DNA of 64,000 nt. It comes from Hypericibacter sp049323455. Its GTDB lineage: Bacteria > Pseudomonadota > Alphaproteobacteria > Dongiales > Dongiaceae. Both the position numbers and the translations under genes were made by a program. The stretch spans positions 62,001 to 126,000 of the forward strand of contig JBMONF010000034.1 in NCBI GenBank assembly GCA_049323455.1. The letters run 5' to 3'. A model generated the notes under the pieces. The model worked only from the letters and a program-made list of their open reading frames with translations. It was not told the origin of the DNA and ran no database searches. Below, one piece after another: positions 1-8,883 of this stretch (position 1 is its first letter; each line of letters opens with the position of its first letter).

Positions 1-1
1 A

Positions 2-556
2 GGCCTCGTCTATCTCATGGGGCCGTCCGGCGCCGGCAAAGACAGCGTGCTGCACTATGCGCGCCGCAGGCTCGACGGCAATGAACCGATCGTCTTCGCA
101 CACCGCTACATCACACGTCCCGTAGGCGAAGATATCGAGAACTATATCGCGCTCTCGCCCGGTGAGTTTGCTCTGCGGCGCCGGCGCGGGCTGTTCGCCT
201 TCGACTGGGAGGCCTATGGCTGGCGCTACGGGATCGGAGCCGAGATCCACGCCTGGCGCGCGGCCGGCCTCGTCGTGGTGATCGATGGCTCGCGCGCGCA
301 TTTCTCGACCTGTGCCGATGTGCTCGGCGATGCGACGCCGGTCCTGATCACGGCGAGCGCCGAGGAATTACGCCGCCGCTTGACGGCGCGGGCGCGCGAG
401 GATGCCCAGGCGGTCGAGGAACGGCTGACGCGTGCCGCCGCCTTCATGCCGACCCACCCCTCACTGGTAACGATCGACAATTCGGGTCCGCTGGAACACG
501 CCGGCGAAGCCTTGGTTGCCTTGCTGATCGAGCAGGCTCGGAAGCCCTCGCGCTGA
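2..556 (+). CDS. phnN: Ribose 1,5-bisphosphate phosphokinase PhnN (5' end outside window)
   Basis: PhnN phosphorylates ribose 1,5-bisphosphate with ATP to give PRPP, the last step of the cytosolic C-P lyase phosphonate pathway. The frame is open to the left edge (G-L-V-Y-L before the first Met at 17), so the true start lies upstream. A Walker A motif, GPSGAGKD, sits at the visible N-terminus. It is followed by RYITRP and the FDWEAYGWRYGIG stretch characteristic of PhnN and guanylate-kinase-like enzymes. The length (about 184 visible residues) is near the usual 185-195, so little is missing. The other phn genes are not in view. The family call is confident; the pathway is known for the family, not shown here. 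Confidence 0.88.
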   Translation, partial: GLVYLMGPSGAGKDSVLHYARRRLDGNEPIVFAHRYITRPVGEDIENYIALSPGEFALRRRRGLFAFDWEAYGWRYGIGAEIHAWRAAGLVVVIDGSRAHFSTCADVLGDATPVLITASAEELRRRLTARAREDAQAVEERLTRAAAFMPTHPSLVTIDNSGPLEHAGEALVALLIEQARKPSR

Positions 557-574
557 ACCGCCGCGGAAGCCGCG

Positions 575-1369
575 CTATGACGGCTCGGTTTCCCTGCGAT
601 GGCGGAAATGCGTCCGCGTGATGTTCTGGACCGTCTGCGCGACTTCGTCGTCGCTCAGCGGCGGGCGGCAGCGCCGTGTGTTCCAGCACAGCAGCAGGTC
701 GAGGACGATGGCAGGATCGACCCCATGCCACAACAGGTGTCCGGCAAGGGACGCGATGGTGTTATTGCGTTCACCCTCCGGTACACCTTCGCGAACGACA
801 TTACGCCAATAGCGCAGCGGATGACCCGCCGGCGCCCCATCGTCGACGACCGGCTCCAGAAGCCATTCGGGCATGGGCGCGGGCGCAGCCTCCTCGGGTC
901 CGCGAGACGGCTCCCACGCATAGCGGCGGCCGGACGGGTGCAACGAGGGCGGCGCCACGACATAGCCACCGTCCCCGCGCAAGTCGAGCCCGGCGGCAAG
1001 ACCGACCCTGTTGCGCAGGGTGCCGCCCGGATGCCGAAAATAGAAGTGCCGCCCGCCGCCACCCGTTTTCGCCACAGCCGTGCGCGGGAGGGCCCCATGC
1101 GCCGCCTCGAGCCGCGCCAGGCTGTCGGCGCCGCCATGCGCCGGGTCGACATCGAGCACGACCAGACCCGAAATCCGGCCGGTCACGACGCCGATATTGG
1201 CCTCGGGCCAGCGGGCGAACCAGCCGCGAATCTCCTCTTCCGACGCGGCTTGCCGCTGATGGGATTCCCAACGGACGAGCGGCCGCTTCTCCCCGTGTCG
1301 CAAGGGGATGACGGACCAACCCAGGCGCCCGTAGCGCAGCGCCCAATCCTCTGTCGATTGCTCGGGCAT
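575..1369 (-). CDS. PrimPol-type bifunctional DNA primase/polymerase domain protein
   Basis: This 264-residue protein matches the archaeo-eukaryotic primase (PrimPol, PF09250) family. Visible elements are the N-terminal WSVIPL...KRPLVRW segment, the acidic catalytic motif LVVLDVDP, a Gly-rich motif with the conserved His (GGGGRHFYF), and the RGDGGYVVAPPS segment. The C-terminal part (from about residue 195: NNTIASLAGHLLWHG...) resembles the helical domain that follows the primase core in plasmid or phage replication proteins. I chose the ATG at 1369, preceded by gaggtgcc. No helicase domain or helicase gene is adjacent. It may be a domesticated remnant of a mobile element or a chromosomal primase for repair; its role is not known. 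Confidence 0.75.
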   Translation of the reverse strand: MPEQSTEDWALRYGRLGWSVIPLRHGEKRPLVRWESHQRQAASEEEIRGWFARWPEANIGVVTGRISGLVVLDVDPAHGGADSLARLEAAHGALPRTAVAKTGGGGRHFYFRHPGGTLRNRVGLAAGLDLRGDGGYVVAPPSLHPSGRRYAWEPSRGPEEAAPAPMPEWLLEPVVDDGAPAGHPLRYWRNVVREGVPEGERNNTIASLAGHLLWHGVDPAIVLDLLLCWNTRRCRPPLSDDEVAQTVQNITRTHFRHRRETEPS

Positions 1370-1446
1370 CGGCACCTCACACGAGCGGCGGCCGACAAGC
1401 GAACCTCGCGCCCATGACCAGACTCTCTGTCGCATGGATGACGTTC

Positions 1447-1773
1447 TCATTCGGTCTTGAGGCTCATCAGATAGGCGACGATGTCATCTTCCTGCGATGC
1501 TGCCAGGCTCAAATCGGGCATGGGCGGGTGCGGGCTGAAGAGCCAGGCGCGCAGGCGCCGAGGCGTGGTGGCTGGGTCGTTGCTGATGGCCGCGAAGGAA
1601 GGGGCCACGTCGCGTGCAGCGCCACTCGGCTCGACCTGGTGACAAGAGGCGCACCACCGGCGCGCGAGTTCCAGACCCTTGGCAGGCTCGCCGGCCGGCG
1701 CCGGATGCGCCAATGCAATGACCAGAACGGCGGAGAAGAACGCTATCGGCAGCCTCACGCGCGGCTCGATCAT
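1447..1773 (-). CDS. Small periplasmic cytochrome c
   Basis: A 108-residue exported class I c-type cytochrome. The N-terminus is a signal peptide (hydrophobic residues 8-27, cleavage near APAGEP). One haem-attachment motif, CASCH (residues 41-45), follows directly, and a likely axial Met lies in PPMPDL. The C-terminal helix ends DDIVAYLMSLK, as usual in mono-haem cytochromes c. I took the ATG at 1773; an in-frame ATG at 1791 would add six residues. It is upstream of the PrimPol gene on the same strand, with a 77-base gap, so no functional link is implied. Its electron partner is unknown. The nos operon nearby needs periplasmic electron donors, but nothing here ties the two. Confidence 0.85.
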   Translation of the reverse strand: MIEPRVRLPIAFFSAVLVIALAHPAPAGEPAKGLELARRWCASCHQVEPSGAARDVAPSFAAISNDPATTPRRLRAWLFSPHPPMPDLSLAASQEDDIVAYLMSLKTE

Positions 1774-2261
1774 AACCACTTTCCCTTGCACTCATCCGGG
1801 GCCAGCTTTGCAACAACCAAGGAGGGCAGCGTCTCGTTGCTGTTCCACTCAAGGTGCGCGCCGGGCAACCAGCGCCTATCTCGCATCACCGCTTGGTGAC
1901 CTCGATAAAACAGCGCTTATCATATCCCAGCCAGCGTCGGCCGGCACCCGATCCTTCGTCCCGGCTCGGTCCGTCGTTCCCGTTCCGAGATGCGCTGACC
2001 GCTGAATGAGACATCGTGCTAGGTTGATGTGGAGGCTCGAATCTGCTCGGCCATATCCGGGCGATGCGCGCCGTTTGCGAGTCATCGACGTGAAAAGGGG
2101 GCTTCGCGAACGCCGGAGCGTGGTGACGCCCGTATGGCTCCGACCGCTCGGGGCCGAATTTCGCTGCCGAGCGGCGTTCCTCATTCTTGCCGGCTCTGGT
2201 CAATCCGGCAGGCTCATCTCATCCTATGCTCCGTCCAGCGAGCGGTCCCGAGAGCATCAGC
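1774..2261. other. Gene-free divergent intergenic region
   Basis: These 488 bases separate the minus-strand cytochrome c gene from the plus-strand ABC gene, so they must carry two divergent promoters. The only structure I see is a short dyad, GATAA-N8-TTATC (1904-1921). No open frame here has a convincing start and protein-like composition. Confidence 0.5.
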
Positions 2262-4163
2262 ATGGCCACAAATGCGACGAACCCTGCCCTTCCTCCTTCT
2301 CTTGCCGCACGGGGGCGGCGCAGGCCCGGATTCGCGGCGCGGTTCATCCGCCTTGCCGGCCCCTACTGGCGATCCGAACAAAGGTGGCGAGCGCGCGGCC
2401 TGACGGCCGCGCTGATCGTCCTCACGGTCGGTCAGGTCTCGCTCGCCATATGGACCAATCTGTGGAGCGCTGCCTTGTTCAATGCCTTGGAGCAGCGGTC
2501 CATGACGCGCTTTCTCGGCCAGATCGGCATATTCGCCGTCATCGTGGCAGCGACGATGGCCGTCACCACGACGCACTTGTGGGTCAAGCGGCGACTACAG
2601 CTCGATTGGCGGCGATGGCTCACGCGGCGGCTCGTGAACGACTGGATGGCGGAGGGTCATCATTACCAGATCGCCTTCATCCCCGGCGAGCACGACAACC
2701 CTGACGCACGGATCGCGGAAGACATTCGCAACACCACCGAGGTCGCGGTCGAACTCGCCCATTCGCTCTTCTACTCCGCGCTGTTGCTGGCGAGCTTCGT
2801 CAAGATCTTATGGTCCCTGTCCGGACCGCTGCAGATCGCCATCGGCAGCGTCAGTTTCGCCATCCCGGGCTATATGGTCTGGGTCGCCTTGATTTATGCT
2901 GCCGCCGGTTCCACGTTGGCCTTCTCGCTGGGCCGGCCTCTGGTCAGGGCGACCGACCAGCGCCAGACCATGGAAGCCAATTTCCGGTTCGGTCTGGTCC
3001 ACGGTCGGGAGAGTTCGGAGGCCATCGCGCTCGCCCGTGGCGAGCCGGATGAACGGCGACGTTTTTCCGATCTGTTCCGCGATATCGAGGCGGCCTGGGG
3101 CCGCCAAACGGCCGGGTTTGCCAGGCTCCTTCTCTTCAGTTCGGGCTATGGAGTGCTGACGGCGATCTTCCCCGTGCTGATCGCGGCCCCGCGCTATATC
3201 GTGGGCGCGATCACGCTCGGCGGCCTGATGCAGACAGCTCAGGCCTTTCAGCAGTTGGCATCGGCGCTTTCCTGGCCTGTCGACAATCTGCCGAAGGGAG
3301 CCGAATGGCGCGCGTCGGTGGAGCGCGTGCTGGCTCTTCACGACGCGCTGCGGCGCGTGAAGGAGGAAGTCTCCTATACCGATGGCGGCGCCATCGAGAT
3401 CAGCAAGACGGCGGGGCCCGCCCTCGTCTTCCGCGACCTCAGCATCGTCAGCCCCGACGGCGAAGTGATCATTCGCGGTTTCGATACGGAGATTCAACCG
3501 GGCGAGCGCGTGCTGATCTCCGGCGATCCCGGCGCCGCGCTGAGGCTGTTCAAAGTGGTCGCGGGACTGTGGCCCTGGGGCAAGGGGCGTGTCGAGCTGC
3601 CCAGCGACGCCGCGATCTTCTTCATGCCGCAGCGACCCTATTTGCCGATCGAAACGCTGCGTGGGGTGCTTTGCTACCCGGAAGATGCCGGCTTCTTCGA
3701 CGACAGCGTTATTCGCGCCGCGCTGGAGCGCGTCGGGCTCGGCACATTGGCGGCGCGCCTGGACGAGACCGCCGTCTGGGACCAAGTACTGTCCGTGGGC
3801 GAGCAACAAAGGCTGGGCTTTGCGCGCCTGTTCCTGCACAAGCCCAACTGGATTTTCCTCGAGGAAGCCACGGATGCTCTCGATCCGCAAGGCGAAGCAG
3901 ATATGATGCGGCTGCTCCAGGAGGAATTCCCTCGTGCGACCCTCCTCACGATCGGATTTCGTTCGAACCTGGAGGTCTATCATGAGCGCAAATTGACCCT
4001 GATCCGCCCGACAAACGCACTTCCGGCCGTCACGGAGGCGCGCGAGCGCCACGCGATCGGATATGAAGCGCTGACGCCATTGTCGCGCCTGGCCCGCTGG
4101 ATCGCTCGCTGGCTCGGCCGCAAGGCCGTGAAGTCCCGCAACCGGAGGTCCGACGCACCGTGA
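2262..4163 (+). CDS. SbmA/BacA-YddA-type ABC transporter (fused permease and ATP-binding domain) with degenerate ATP site
   Basis: A 633-residue inner-membrane protein. The N-terminal permease (about residues 25-330) has the Y-W-R-S-E-Q-R-W start and NLWSAALFNAL segment of the SbmA/BacA/YddA superfamily. The C-terminal nucleotide-binding domain (about 390-600) keeps the Q-loop (MPQRPYLP) and a signature-like LSVGEQQR (510-517). Two key sites are changed: the Walker A region reads GDPGAALR (421-428), with Leu where the catalytic Lys should be, and Walker B reads WIFLEEATDALD, with Glu replacing the usual Asp. Relatives import peptides or cobalamin-like molecules. Given the lost Lys, ATP hydrolysis is doubtful and transport may rely on proton motive force as in SbmA. 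Start ATG 2262 was chosen because residues before it look non-coding. The stop overlaps the glk start (GTGA). Confidence 0.8.
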   Translation: MATNATNPALPPSLAARGRRRPGFAARFIRLAGPYWRSEQRWRARGLTAALIVLTVGQVSLAIWTNLWSAALFNALEQRSMTRFLGQIGIFAVIVAATMAVTTTHLWVKRRLQLDWRRWLTRRLVNDWMAEGHHYQIAFIPGEHDNPDARIAEDIRNTTEVAVELAHSLFYSALLLASFVKILWSLSGPLQIAIGSVSFAIPGYMVWVALIYAAAGSTLAFSLGRPLVRATDQRQTMEANFRFGLVHGRESSEAIALARGEPDERRRFSDLFRDIEAAWGRQTAGFARLLLFSSGYGVLTAIFPVLIAAPRYIVGAITLGGLMQTAQAFQQLASALSWPVDNLPKGAEWRASVERVLALHDALRRVKEEVSYTDGGAIEISKTAGPALVFRDLSIVSPDGEVIIRGFDTEIQPGERVLISGDPGAALRLFKVVAGLWPWGKGRVELPSDAAIFFMPQRPYLPIETLRGVLCYPEDAGFFDDSVIRAALERVGLGTLAARLDETAVWDQVLSVGEQQRLGFARLFLHKPNWIFLEEATDALDPQGEADMMRLLQEEFPRATLLTIGFRSNLEVYHERKLTLIRPTNALPAVTEARERHAIGYEALTPLSRLARWIARWLGRKAVKSRNRRSDAP

Positions 4164-5110
4164 AACCAATCCTGCTGGGTGATATCGGCGGAACCAACGC
4201 GCGGTTCGCCTTTCTCGCCGAAGACGGACTAAGCCGGCTCGAAGCCATGCGGGTCGCCGACTACCCGAGCGCCGTTCACGCGGTGGAGACCTTCTTGGCA
4301 CGGCACGGCGGCAAACAGGCCATAGCGAGCATGGCACTCGCCGTGGCCGGACCGGTCGAGGGCAATCGCTGCGCTCTCACCAACAGTCCGTGGGTCGTCG
4401 ACGGCGCGGAGCTGCGCCGCAAATTCGGCGTCGCGTCGGTTCGGGTGATCAACGATTTCGCAGCCATTGCCTGGTCTTTGCCGCAACTGGGCCCGCCGGA
4501 TCTGTTCGCGCTCGGCGATGGCCGAGCAGAACCGAATGCGCCGATGCTCGTTCTAGGCCCCGGAACCGGCCTGGGCCTGGCCTGCTTCGTCCCCGGTACC
4601 GGTGGCGGCACGGTGATCGCGACAGAGGGCGGTCATGCGACGTTGCCCAGTACCAACGCCCGCGAAGATGCAATCATCCAGCATCTGCGCGAGCGATTCG
4701 GCCATGTCTCGATCGAGCGCGCGCTCTCGGGTGGCGGACTGGTCAATCTCTATGAGGCGACCGCGACGATCGATCGAATCTCGACGCCTCCACGCAGCGC
4801 CGAGGAGATCACCCGTGCCGCTCTCGACGGAACCTGCCCGGTCGGCCGAGCCGCGCTCGATCTGTTCTGCGCTCTGCTCGGCGCGGTGGCGGGTGATCTT
4901 GCCCTGACATTCGGCGCCCGCGGCGGCGTCTACATCGCCGGCGGGATCGTGCCGCGCTTCCCGGACTATCTCTCGCGGACGGAATTCCGCCGCCGTTTCG
5001 AAGCCAAGGGGCGTTTCCGCACTTATCTCGAAGCCATTCCCGCCGCCGTGATTCTGCGCCCCGACGCCGCCTTCGCCGGATTGAAATCTCTTATGGCATC
5101 GGCAACATGA
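4160..5110 (+). CDS. glk: Glucokinase
   Basis: This 316-residue cytosolic kinase of the bacterial Glk family converts glucose to glucose 6-phosphate with ATP. The N-terminal phosphate-binding motif is GDIGGTNARF. Later come VINDFAAIAW, the LVLGPGTGLG loop, EGGHATLP and AGGIVPRF, all diagnostic of Glk. The start is GTG at 4160, overlapping the stop of the upstream ABC gene. Its own stop overlaps the ATG of the beta-glucosidase (ATGA), so the three genes are translationally coupled. The pairing with a beta-glucosidase makes sense: that enzyme releases glucose from beta-glucosides and Glk activates it. Length is normal. Confidence 0.95.
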   Translation: MKPILLGDIGGTNARFAFLAEDGLSRLEAMRVADYPSAVHAVETFLARHGGKQAIASMALAVAGPVEGNRCALTNSPWVVDGAELRRKFGVASVRVINDFAAIAWSLPQLGPPDLFALGDGRAEPNAPMLVLGPGTGLGLACFVPGTGGGTVIATEGGHATLPSTNAREDAIIQHLRERFGHVSIERALSGGGLVNLYEATATIDRISTPPRSAEEITRAALDGTCPVGRAALDLFCALLGAVAGDLALTFGARGGVYIAGGIVPRFPDYLSRTEFRRRFEAKGRFRTYLEAIPAAVILRPDAAFAGLKSLMASAT

Positions 5111-6492
5111 CCCGCCACTCGCGAGAGAAAATGACGAGCACCAGCGCGCGCAAGACCACTCGAGCCTCGTCCGCCGCTCTGCCGCCCGGCTTCGTCTGGG
5201 GGGTCTCGACCTCGAGCTACCAGATCGAAGGTGCCGTGAAGGATGACGGTCGCGGCCCCAGCATCTGGGACACTCACTGCCGCCAGAAGGGCCGCATCGC
5301 CAACGATGACACCGGCGACGTGGCCTGCGATCACTATCACCGCTGGGCCGAGGACGTCGCCTTGATGCGCGACCTCGCCATTCGCGCCTATCGCTTCTCC
5401 GTGGCCTGGCCGCGCGTCCTGCCGCAGGGCCGCGGCGCCGTCAACGAACCGGGCCTCGCTTTCTACGACCGGCTGATCGATGCGCTGCTCGAGGCCGAGA
5501 TAGAGCCGTGGCTTTGCCTCTATCATTGGGACTTGCCGCAAGCACTCGACGATCTGGGGGGCTGGACCAGCCGGGATTGCGCTGGCTGGTTCGCCGACTA
5601 CGCGACGCTGGTGGCGCGGCGCTATGGCGACCGCATCAAACGCTTCGCCACCTTCAACGAACCTTCCGTCTTCAGCCTGTTCGGCTATGCCTTCGGCTGG
5701 AACGCTCCGGCCGTTGCGGACCGTGCCGCCTATTTCAAGGCGATTCATCATGTCAATCTGGCGCACGGATCCGCGGTCGATGTGCTTCGAGCACTGGTGC
5801 CGGCGGCTTCGATCGGTGCCATCCACAACCGGCAGCGCTGCTTCCCGTCGAGCAAAGCGCCCGAAGATGCGCGAGCCGCGGAGCTGTTCGACGAGCACTG
5901 GAATCGCGCCTTCCCCGACCCGCAACACTTCGCCTGCTACCCGCCCTCGATCGCGCGCGAGATCGAGCCTTACCAGCAGGCAGGCGACATGGCACGCATT
6001 TGCCGCCCGGCCGATTGGTTCGGTCTCAATCACTATTCGCCGATCTATGCCAAGGCCGATCCCGGAATGGCTCTCGGCTTCGGTTGGGGCAGCCCGCCGG
6101 AGGACGCGCCGCGTTCGGGCATCGGCTGGCCGATCCAAGCGTCGGCCTTCCGCGACGAGCTCGTGGAAACCCATCGACGTTATCGACTGCCGGTCTATGT
6201 GCTCGAGAACGGGTTCGGCGCACAGGAACAGCCGGACGCCGAAGGCCAAATTCTCGACCAATCGCGCATCGACTATCTCAGCGCTTATACCGATGCGCTG
6301 CGTGCGGCGGTCGCGGCCGGCGCCGATGTGCGTGGCTATTTCGTCTGGTCGCTGCTCGACAATTTCGAATGGGGTTCGGGCTACGCCAACCGCTTCGGGC
6401 TGGTCTATGTCGACTTCGCCACGCAGCGGCGCATCCCGAAGGCCTCGGCTCGCTGGTATGCGGAGATGATCCGCAAGGCCGAGACAGGCTGA
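5107..6492 (+). CDS. GH1 family beta-glucosidase
   Basis: A 461-residue glycoside hydrolase family 1 enzyme that hydrolyses terminal beta-glucosides, probably in the cytosol because no signal peptide is visible. The fold start FVWGVSTSSYQIEGA is followed by RFSVAWPRVLP. The acid/base Glu is in TFNEP (E185) and the nucleophile Glu in VLENGFG (E367). The C-terminus has the DNFEWGSGYANRFGLVYVDF signature. It overlaps glk by four bases. Two in-frame ATGs lie near the start; the upstream one (5107) gives the coupled ATGA overlap, but ATG 5131 is possible. The gene converges on nosX, 45 bases away. Confidence 0.94.
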   Translation: MTRHSREKMTSTSARKTTRASSAALPPGFVWGVSTSSYQIEGAVKDDGRGPSIWDTHCRQKGRIANDDTGDVACDHYHRWAEDVALMRDLAIRAYRFSVAWPRVLPQGRGAVNEPGLAFYDRLIDALLEAEIEPWLCLYHWDLPQALDDLGGWTSRDCAGWFADYATLVARRYGDRIKRFATFNEPSVFSLFGYAFGWNAPAVADRAAYFKAIHHVNLAHGSAVDVLRALVPAASIGAIHNRQRCFPSSKAPEDARAAELFDEHWNRAFPDPQHFACYPPSIAREIEPYQQAGDMARICRPADWFGLNHYSPIYAKADPGMALGFGWGSPPEDAPRSGIGWPIQASAFRDELVETHRRYRLPVYVLENGFGAQEQPDAEGQILDQSRIDYLSAYTDALRAAVAAGADVRGYFVWSLLDNFEWGSGYANRFGLVYVDFATQRRIPKASARWYAEMIRKAETG

Positions 6493-6537
6493 TCATTTGC
6501 GACGGCCCCGTTGATCGGCTTCGACGGCGCCCGACCG

Positions 6538-7542
6538 CTACAGCCAGCGGCCCTGCCGCGCGCCCTCCGGCACGACATAGACGCGTGCGCGGCCGTCGAT
6601 CAGCTCGGCGGCTCTCTCGACGGGCATCACGGACAAGGCCGTGGACAAGCCATCGGCGAGCATCGCGCTCTCGGCCAGGACCGTGACACTGGCCCAACGG
6701 TGCGCCGGCTTCCCGCTGCCCGGATCGAGAATGTGGGTGAAGCGGCCGGCCGGATCGAACCGGTAGCCATAGCCGCCGGAGGTAGCCACGGCGCCCTCCG
6801 TCACGTCGAGGTCGGTCAGCGAGACGGAGGGCCGCTCCGGGTCGGCGATGCCGATCCGCCATGGCGCACCATCGCCCTTCGGTCCGAGCGCCAGCTCCTC
6901 TCCCAGGTCGACCAGAACATGCGAGAAACCATGCGCCCGCAGCAGGTCGCCGACGCGATCGGTAATATAGCCCTGAGCGATACCGTTGAGCGTGAGCGCC
7001 ATACCGGGCTCGGCGAGGCGTACCGCACCGCCGGCGATCTCGACCCGGCGCCAATCGACCAGTCTTTTGGCCGCCGCGATCGCCGTCGGCGAGGGCCCCT
7101 CCGGAGCGGCGTCGGGCTTGGCGAAGTGATCGGCATAGAGCGCCCAGAGCGGCTGAACACTGGGATCGAAGGCGCCGCCGCTGCGCTCGGCCAACCGCAG
7201 CGCCTCCGTCAGCAACACGCGCAGATCCATCGGCGCACCGTCCAAGCGGCCTTCGGCATTGAGCCGAGCCAGGGCGCTATCCGGGCGAAACAGGCTGAAG
7301 ACCGCCTCGAGTCGCGCCGCCTCCGCCAGGCAGGCGGTAATGGCGGACTTGGCTTCGGCTTCGTCCGAGTGCTGAAGCGACAGGCTCGCAGCGGCGCCGA
7401 GAACCACCCCTTCCCAGCGAAATGTGCGCAACCGTTCGGCGCGCGCGAGGCCGGGTAGCAACGATCCGGCCATCACGCCAGCCGTGATGGCGATGAAACG
7501 GCGCCGCGGCATGCGGCCGCAAACCCGACTTTCAGGGCGCAT
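6538..7542 (-). CDS. nosX: NosX, ApbE-family FAD:protein FMN transferase
   Basis: This 334-residue periplasmic flavin transferase attaches FMN to a Thr of a partner protein, here most likely NosR. The N-terminus MPRRRFIAITAG is a twin-arginine signal, fitting Tat export. ApbE features follow: LEAVFSLFRPDSALARLN, AFDPSVQPLW, LTLNGIAQGYITDRV, VDLGEELALG and AVATSGGYGYRFD. It is the last gene of the nos operon. Its ATG (7542) overlaps the nosL stop region by 11 bases. The frame continues upstream inside nosL, but that extension is not protein-like. NosX identity rests on family plus operon position. Confidence 0.92.
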   Translation of the reverse strand: MRPESRVCGRMPRRRFIAITAGVMAGSLLPGLARAERLRTFRWEGVVLGAAASLSLQHSDEAEAKSAITACLAEAARLEAVFSLFRPDSALARLNAEGRLDGAPMDLRVLLTEALRLAERSGGAFDPSVQPLWALYADHFAKPDAAPEGPSPTAIAAAKRLVDWRRVEIAGGAVRLAEPGMALTLNGIAQGYITDRVGDLLRAHGFSHVLVDLGEELALGPKGDGAPWRIGIADPERPSVSLTDLDVTEGAVATSGGYGYRFDPAGRFTHILDPGSGKPAHRWASVTVLAESAMLADGLSTALSVMPVERAAELIDGRARVYVVPEGARQGRWL

Positions 7543-8062
7543 CGGACACCTCGCTTGCGGCGTCGCCGACCGGCGACGCTTCGATCTTCTTTCGAGCGAC
7601 CTCGTAGTCGGCCACCTCGCCTCCATACTGGTTGGCGAAAGCCTCGGCCGCGGCACGATCGGCAAACGGCACCGCTTCGGTGCCGCCCATGGCGGCCGCC
7701 ATGTGGCTGCCGACCACGTACCACGCCTTGCGCGCCTCGACCCAGGCGCCGGCGGCCGGATGATCCCAACTGCCCTGCGCCATGTCGTTGACCCAGACCG
7801 CCGCGAGCTCGCCTTCGTTGACGACCTCCTCACCGAGATAGGTAAAGGTGTCGCGAACCGAGGAAAACCAGATCGGCTCTGTTTTGCCCTTGAGGAATAT
7901 CTGGCCCTTGGGCCCCGGATGCTCCGTCACCACCATGTTGCAGTAGTAGCCCACGGCGCGAGAGGTTGGTTCCTGGGGCGTCGGCAAAGCGGCGTTCTCG
8001 CTCCTGCCGCAGGCGGCCAACAAGAACGCGACACCGAATAGTAGAAACCCGAGCCGCATCAT
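7532..8062 (-). CDS. nosL: NosL, copper-binding outer-membrane lipoprotein
   Basis: NosL binds Cu(I) and supplies copper for the CuZ centre of N2O reductase. The 176-residue protein has a lipoprotein signal peptide with lipobox LLAAC. It then carries the NosL core YYCNMVVTEHPGPKGQIF, including the Cys-x-Met metal-binding motif, and later the Met/Asp-rich AVWVNDMAQGSWDHP. Tandem ATGs at 8062 and 8059 follow an AGGAGG at a good distance. Either start overlaps the nosY stop by one or two bases, so coupling is certain but the exact start is not. Length is typical for NosL. Confidence 0.93.
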   Translation of the reverse strand: MMRLGFLLFGVAFLLAACGRSENAALPTPQEPTSRAVGYYCNMVVTEHPGPKGQIFLKGKTEPIWFSSVRDTFTYLGEEVVNEGELAAVWVNDMAQGSWDHPAAGAWVEARKAWYVVGSHMAAAMGGTEAVPFADRAAAEAFANQYGGEVADYEVARKKIEASPVGDAASEVSDAP

Positions 8063-8883
8063 CCATCCCTCCTGGCGAACCGAACCGCCGCTGCTCCCAA
8101 CGGCAACGCAATCCAAGCGAGCAGCGCCGACAGCAGGGCGGCCGGCGAAAAATGCACGGCCGCCGACAAGCCGGCCATGCCCGAGAACGTCCGCACATTC
8201 TCGAACGAAGTCAGGTTGAACAGCCGATAGAGATCGGCCGGGTTGAGGAGAAGCAGATAGGGAAAGACGTCGGCGCCGAGCCGGCCCTTGCTGGCTACCA
8301 GGCCGCCCATCAGCGCCATATCATAGACGATCACGAAGAGGAGCCACAGCCCGACCGCGATTCCTGCCGCCGTGCCCCGTTCCTTCACCGACACGCTGAC
8401 GAGATAGGCGAGCGCCAGGAAAGCGGCACCCAGCAGCGCCGAGCTCGCGATCAGGCCGGCGAAGGCGCCCAGGCTCTCCGCATCGCCGCCGCCGCCGATG
8501 ACCGTCGCAACGCCGGCGGCGCCGTAGCCGACAATGGTGGCGAAGCTCAGGATTGCGACATGGCCGCAGAACTTGCCGCCGAGGATCTGCCCTCGCGTCA
8601 CCGGATAGGTCAGGAGCAGAAGCATGCAGCCGCGCTCGACCTCGCCCACGATCGCATCGTAGCCCAAGAGCAGCGCGATCAGCGGAATGAGGAAGATGCT
8701 GAGGCTCGACAGGCTGACCACGGCGACCGCCAGCGGCTTGACACCGAGCGCACCGGTCGGCGTCGATCCGAGAAAGGTCAGCGCGAAGGCGAGTCCCGCC
8801 AGCAGCAGCGTCGCCCCGGCAACCCACTTGTTCCGCAGCCCGTCGCGAATCTCCTTGCCGGCGATCGTGAGAAAGGCATTCAT
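8059..8883 (-). CDS. nosY: NosY, ABC-2 type permease for nitrous oxide reductase maturation
   Basis: A 274-residue inner-membrane protein with about six hydrophobic spans, matching the ABC-2 permease NosY. It begins MNAFLTIAGKEIRDGLRNKWV, the usual NosY start. Characteristic internal segments are LIALLLGYDAIVGEVERGCMLLLLTYPVTRG and the C-terminal LLLLNPADLYRLFNL. With NosF (ATPase) and NosD (periplasmic) it forms the NosDFY transporter, which delivers sulfur for the CuZ cluster and works with NosL for copper. Its ATG overlaps the nosF stop (ATGA) and its stop overlaps the nosL start. Confidence 0.95.
   Translation of the reverse strand: MNAFLTIAGKEIRDGLRNKWVAGATLLLAGLAFALTFLGSTPTGALGVKPLAVAVVSLSSLSIFLIPLIALLLGYDAIVGEVERGCMLLLLTYPVTRGQILGGKFCGHVAILSFATIVGYGAAGVATVIGGGGDAESLGAFAGLIASSALLGAAFLALAYLVSVSVKERGTAAGIAVGLWLLFVIVYDMALMGGLVASKGRLGADVFPYLLLLNPADLYRLFNLTSFENVRTFSGMAGLSAAVHFSPAALLSALLAWIALPLGAAAVRFARRDG

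Noticed and set aside
1904..1921. Short dyad GATAA-N8-TTATC as an operator
   Set aside because: Five-base arms are too short to set apart from chance.
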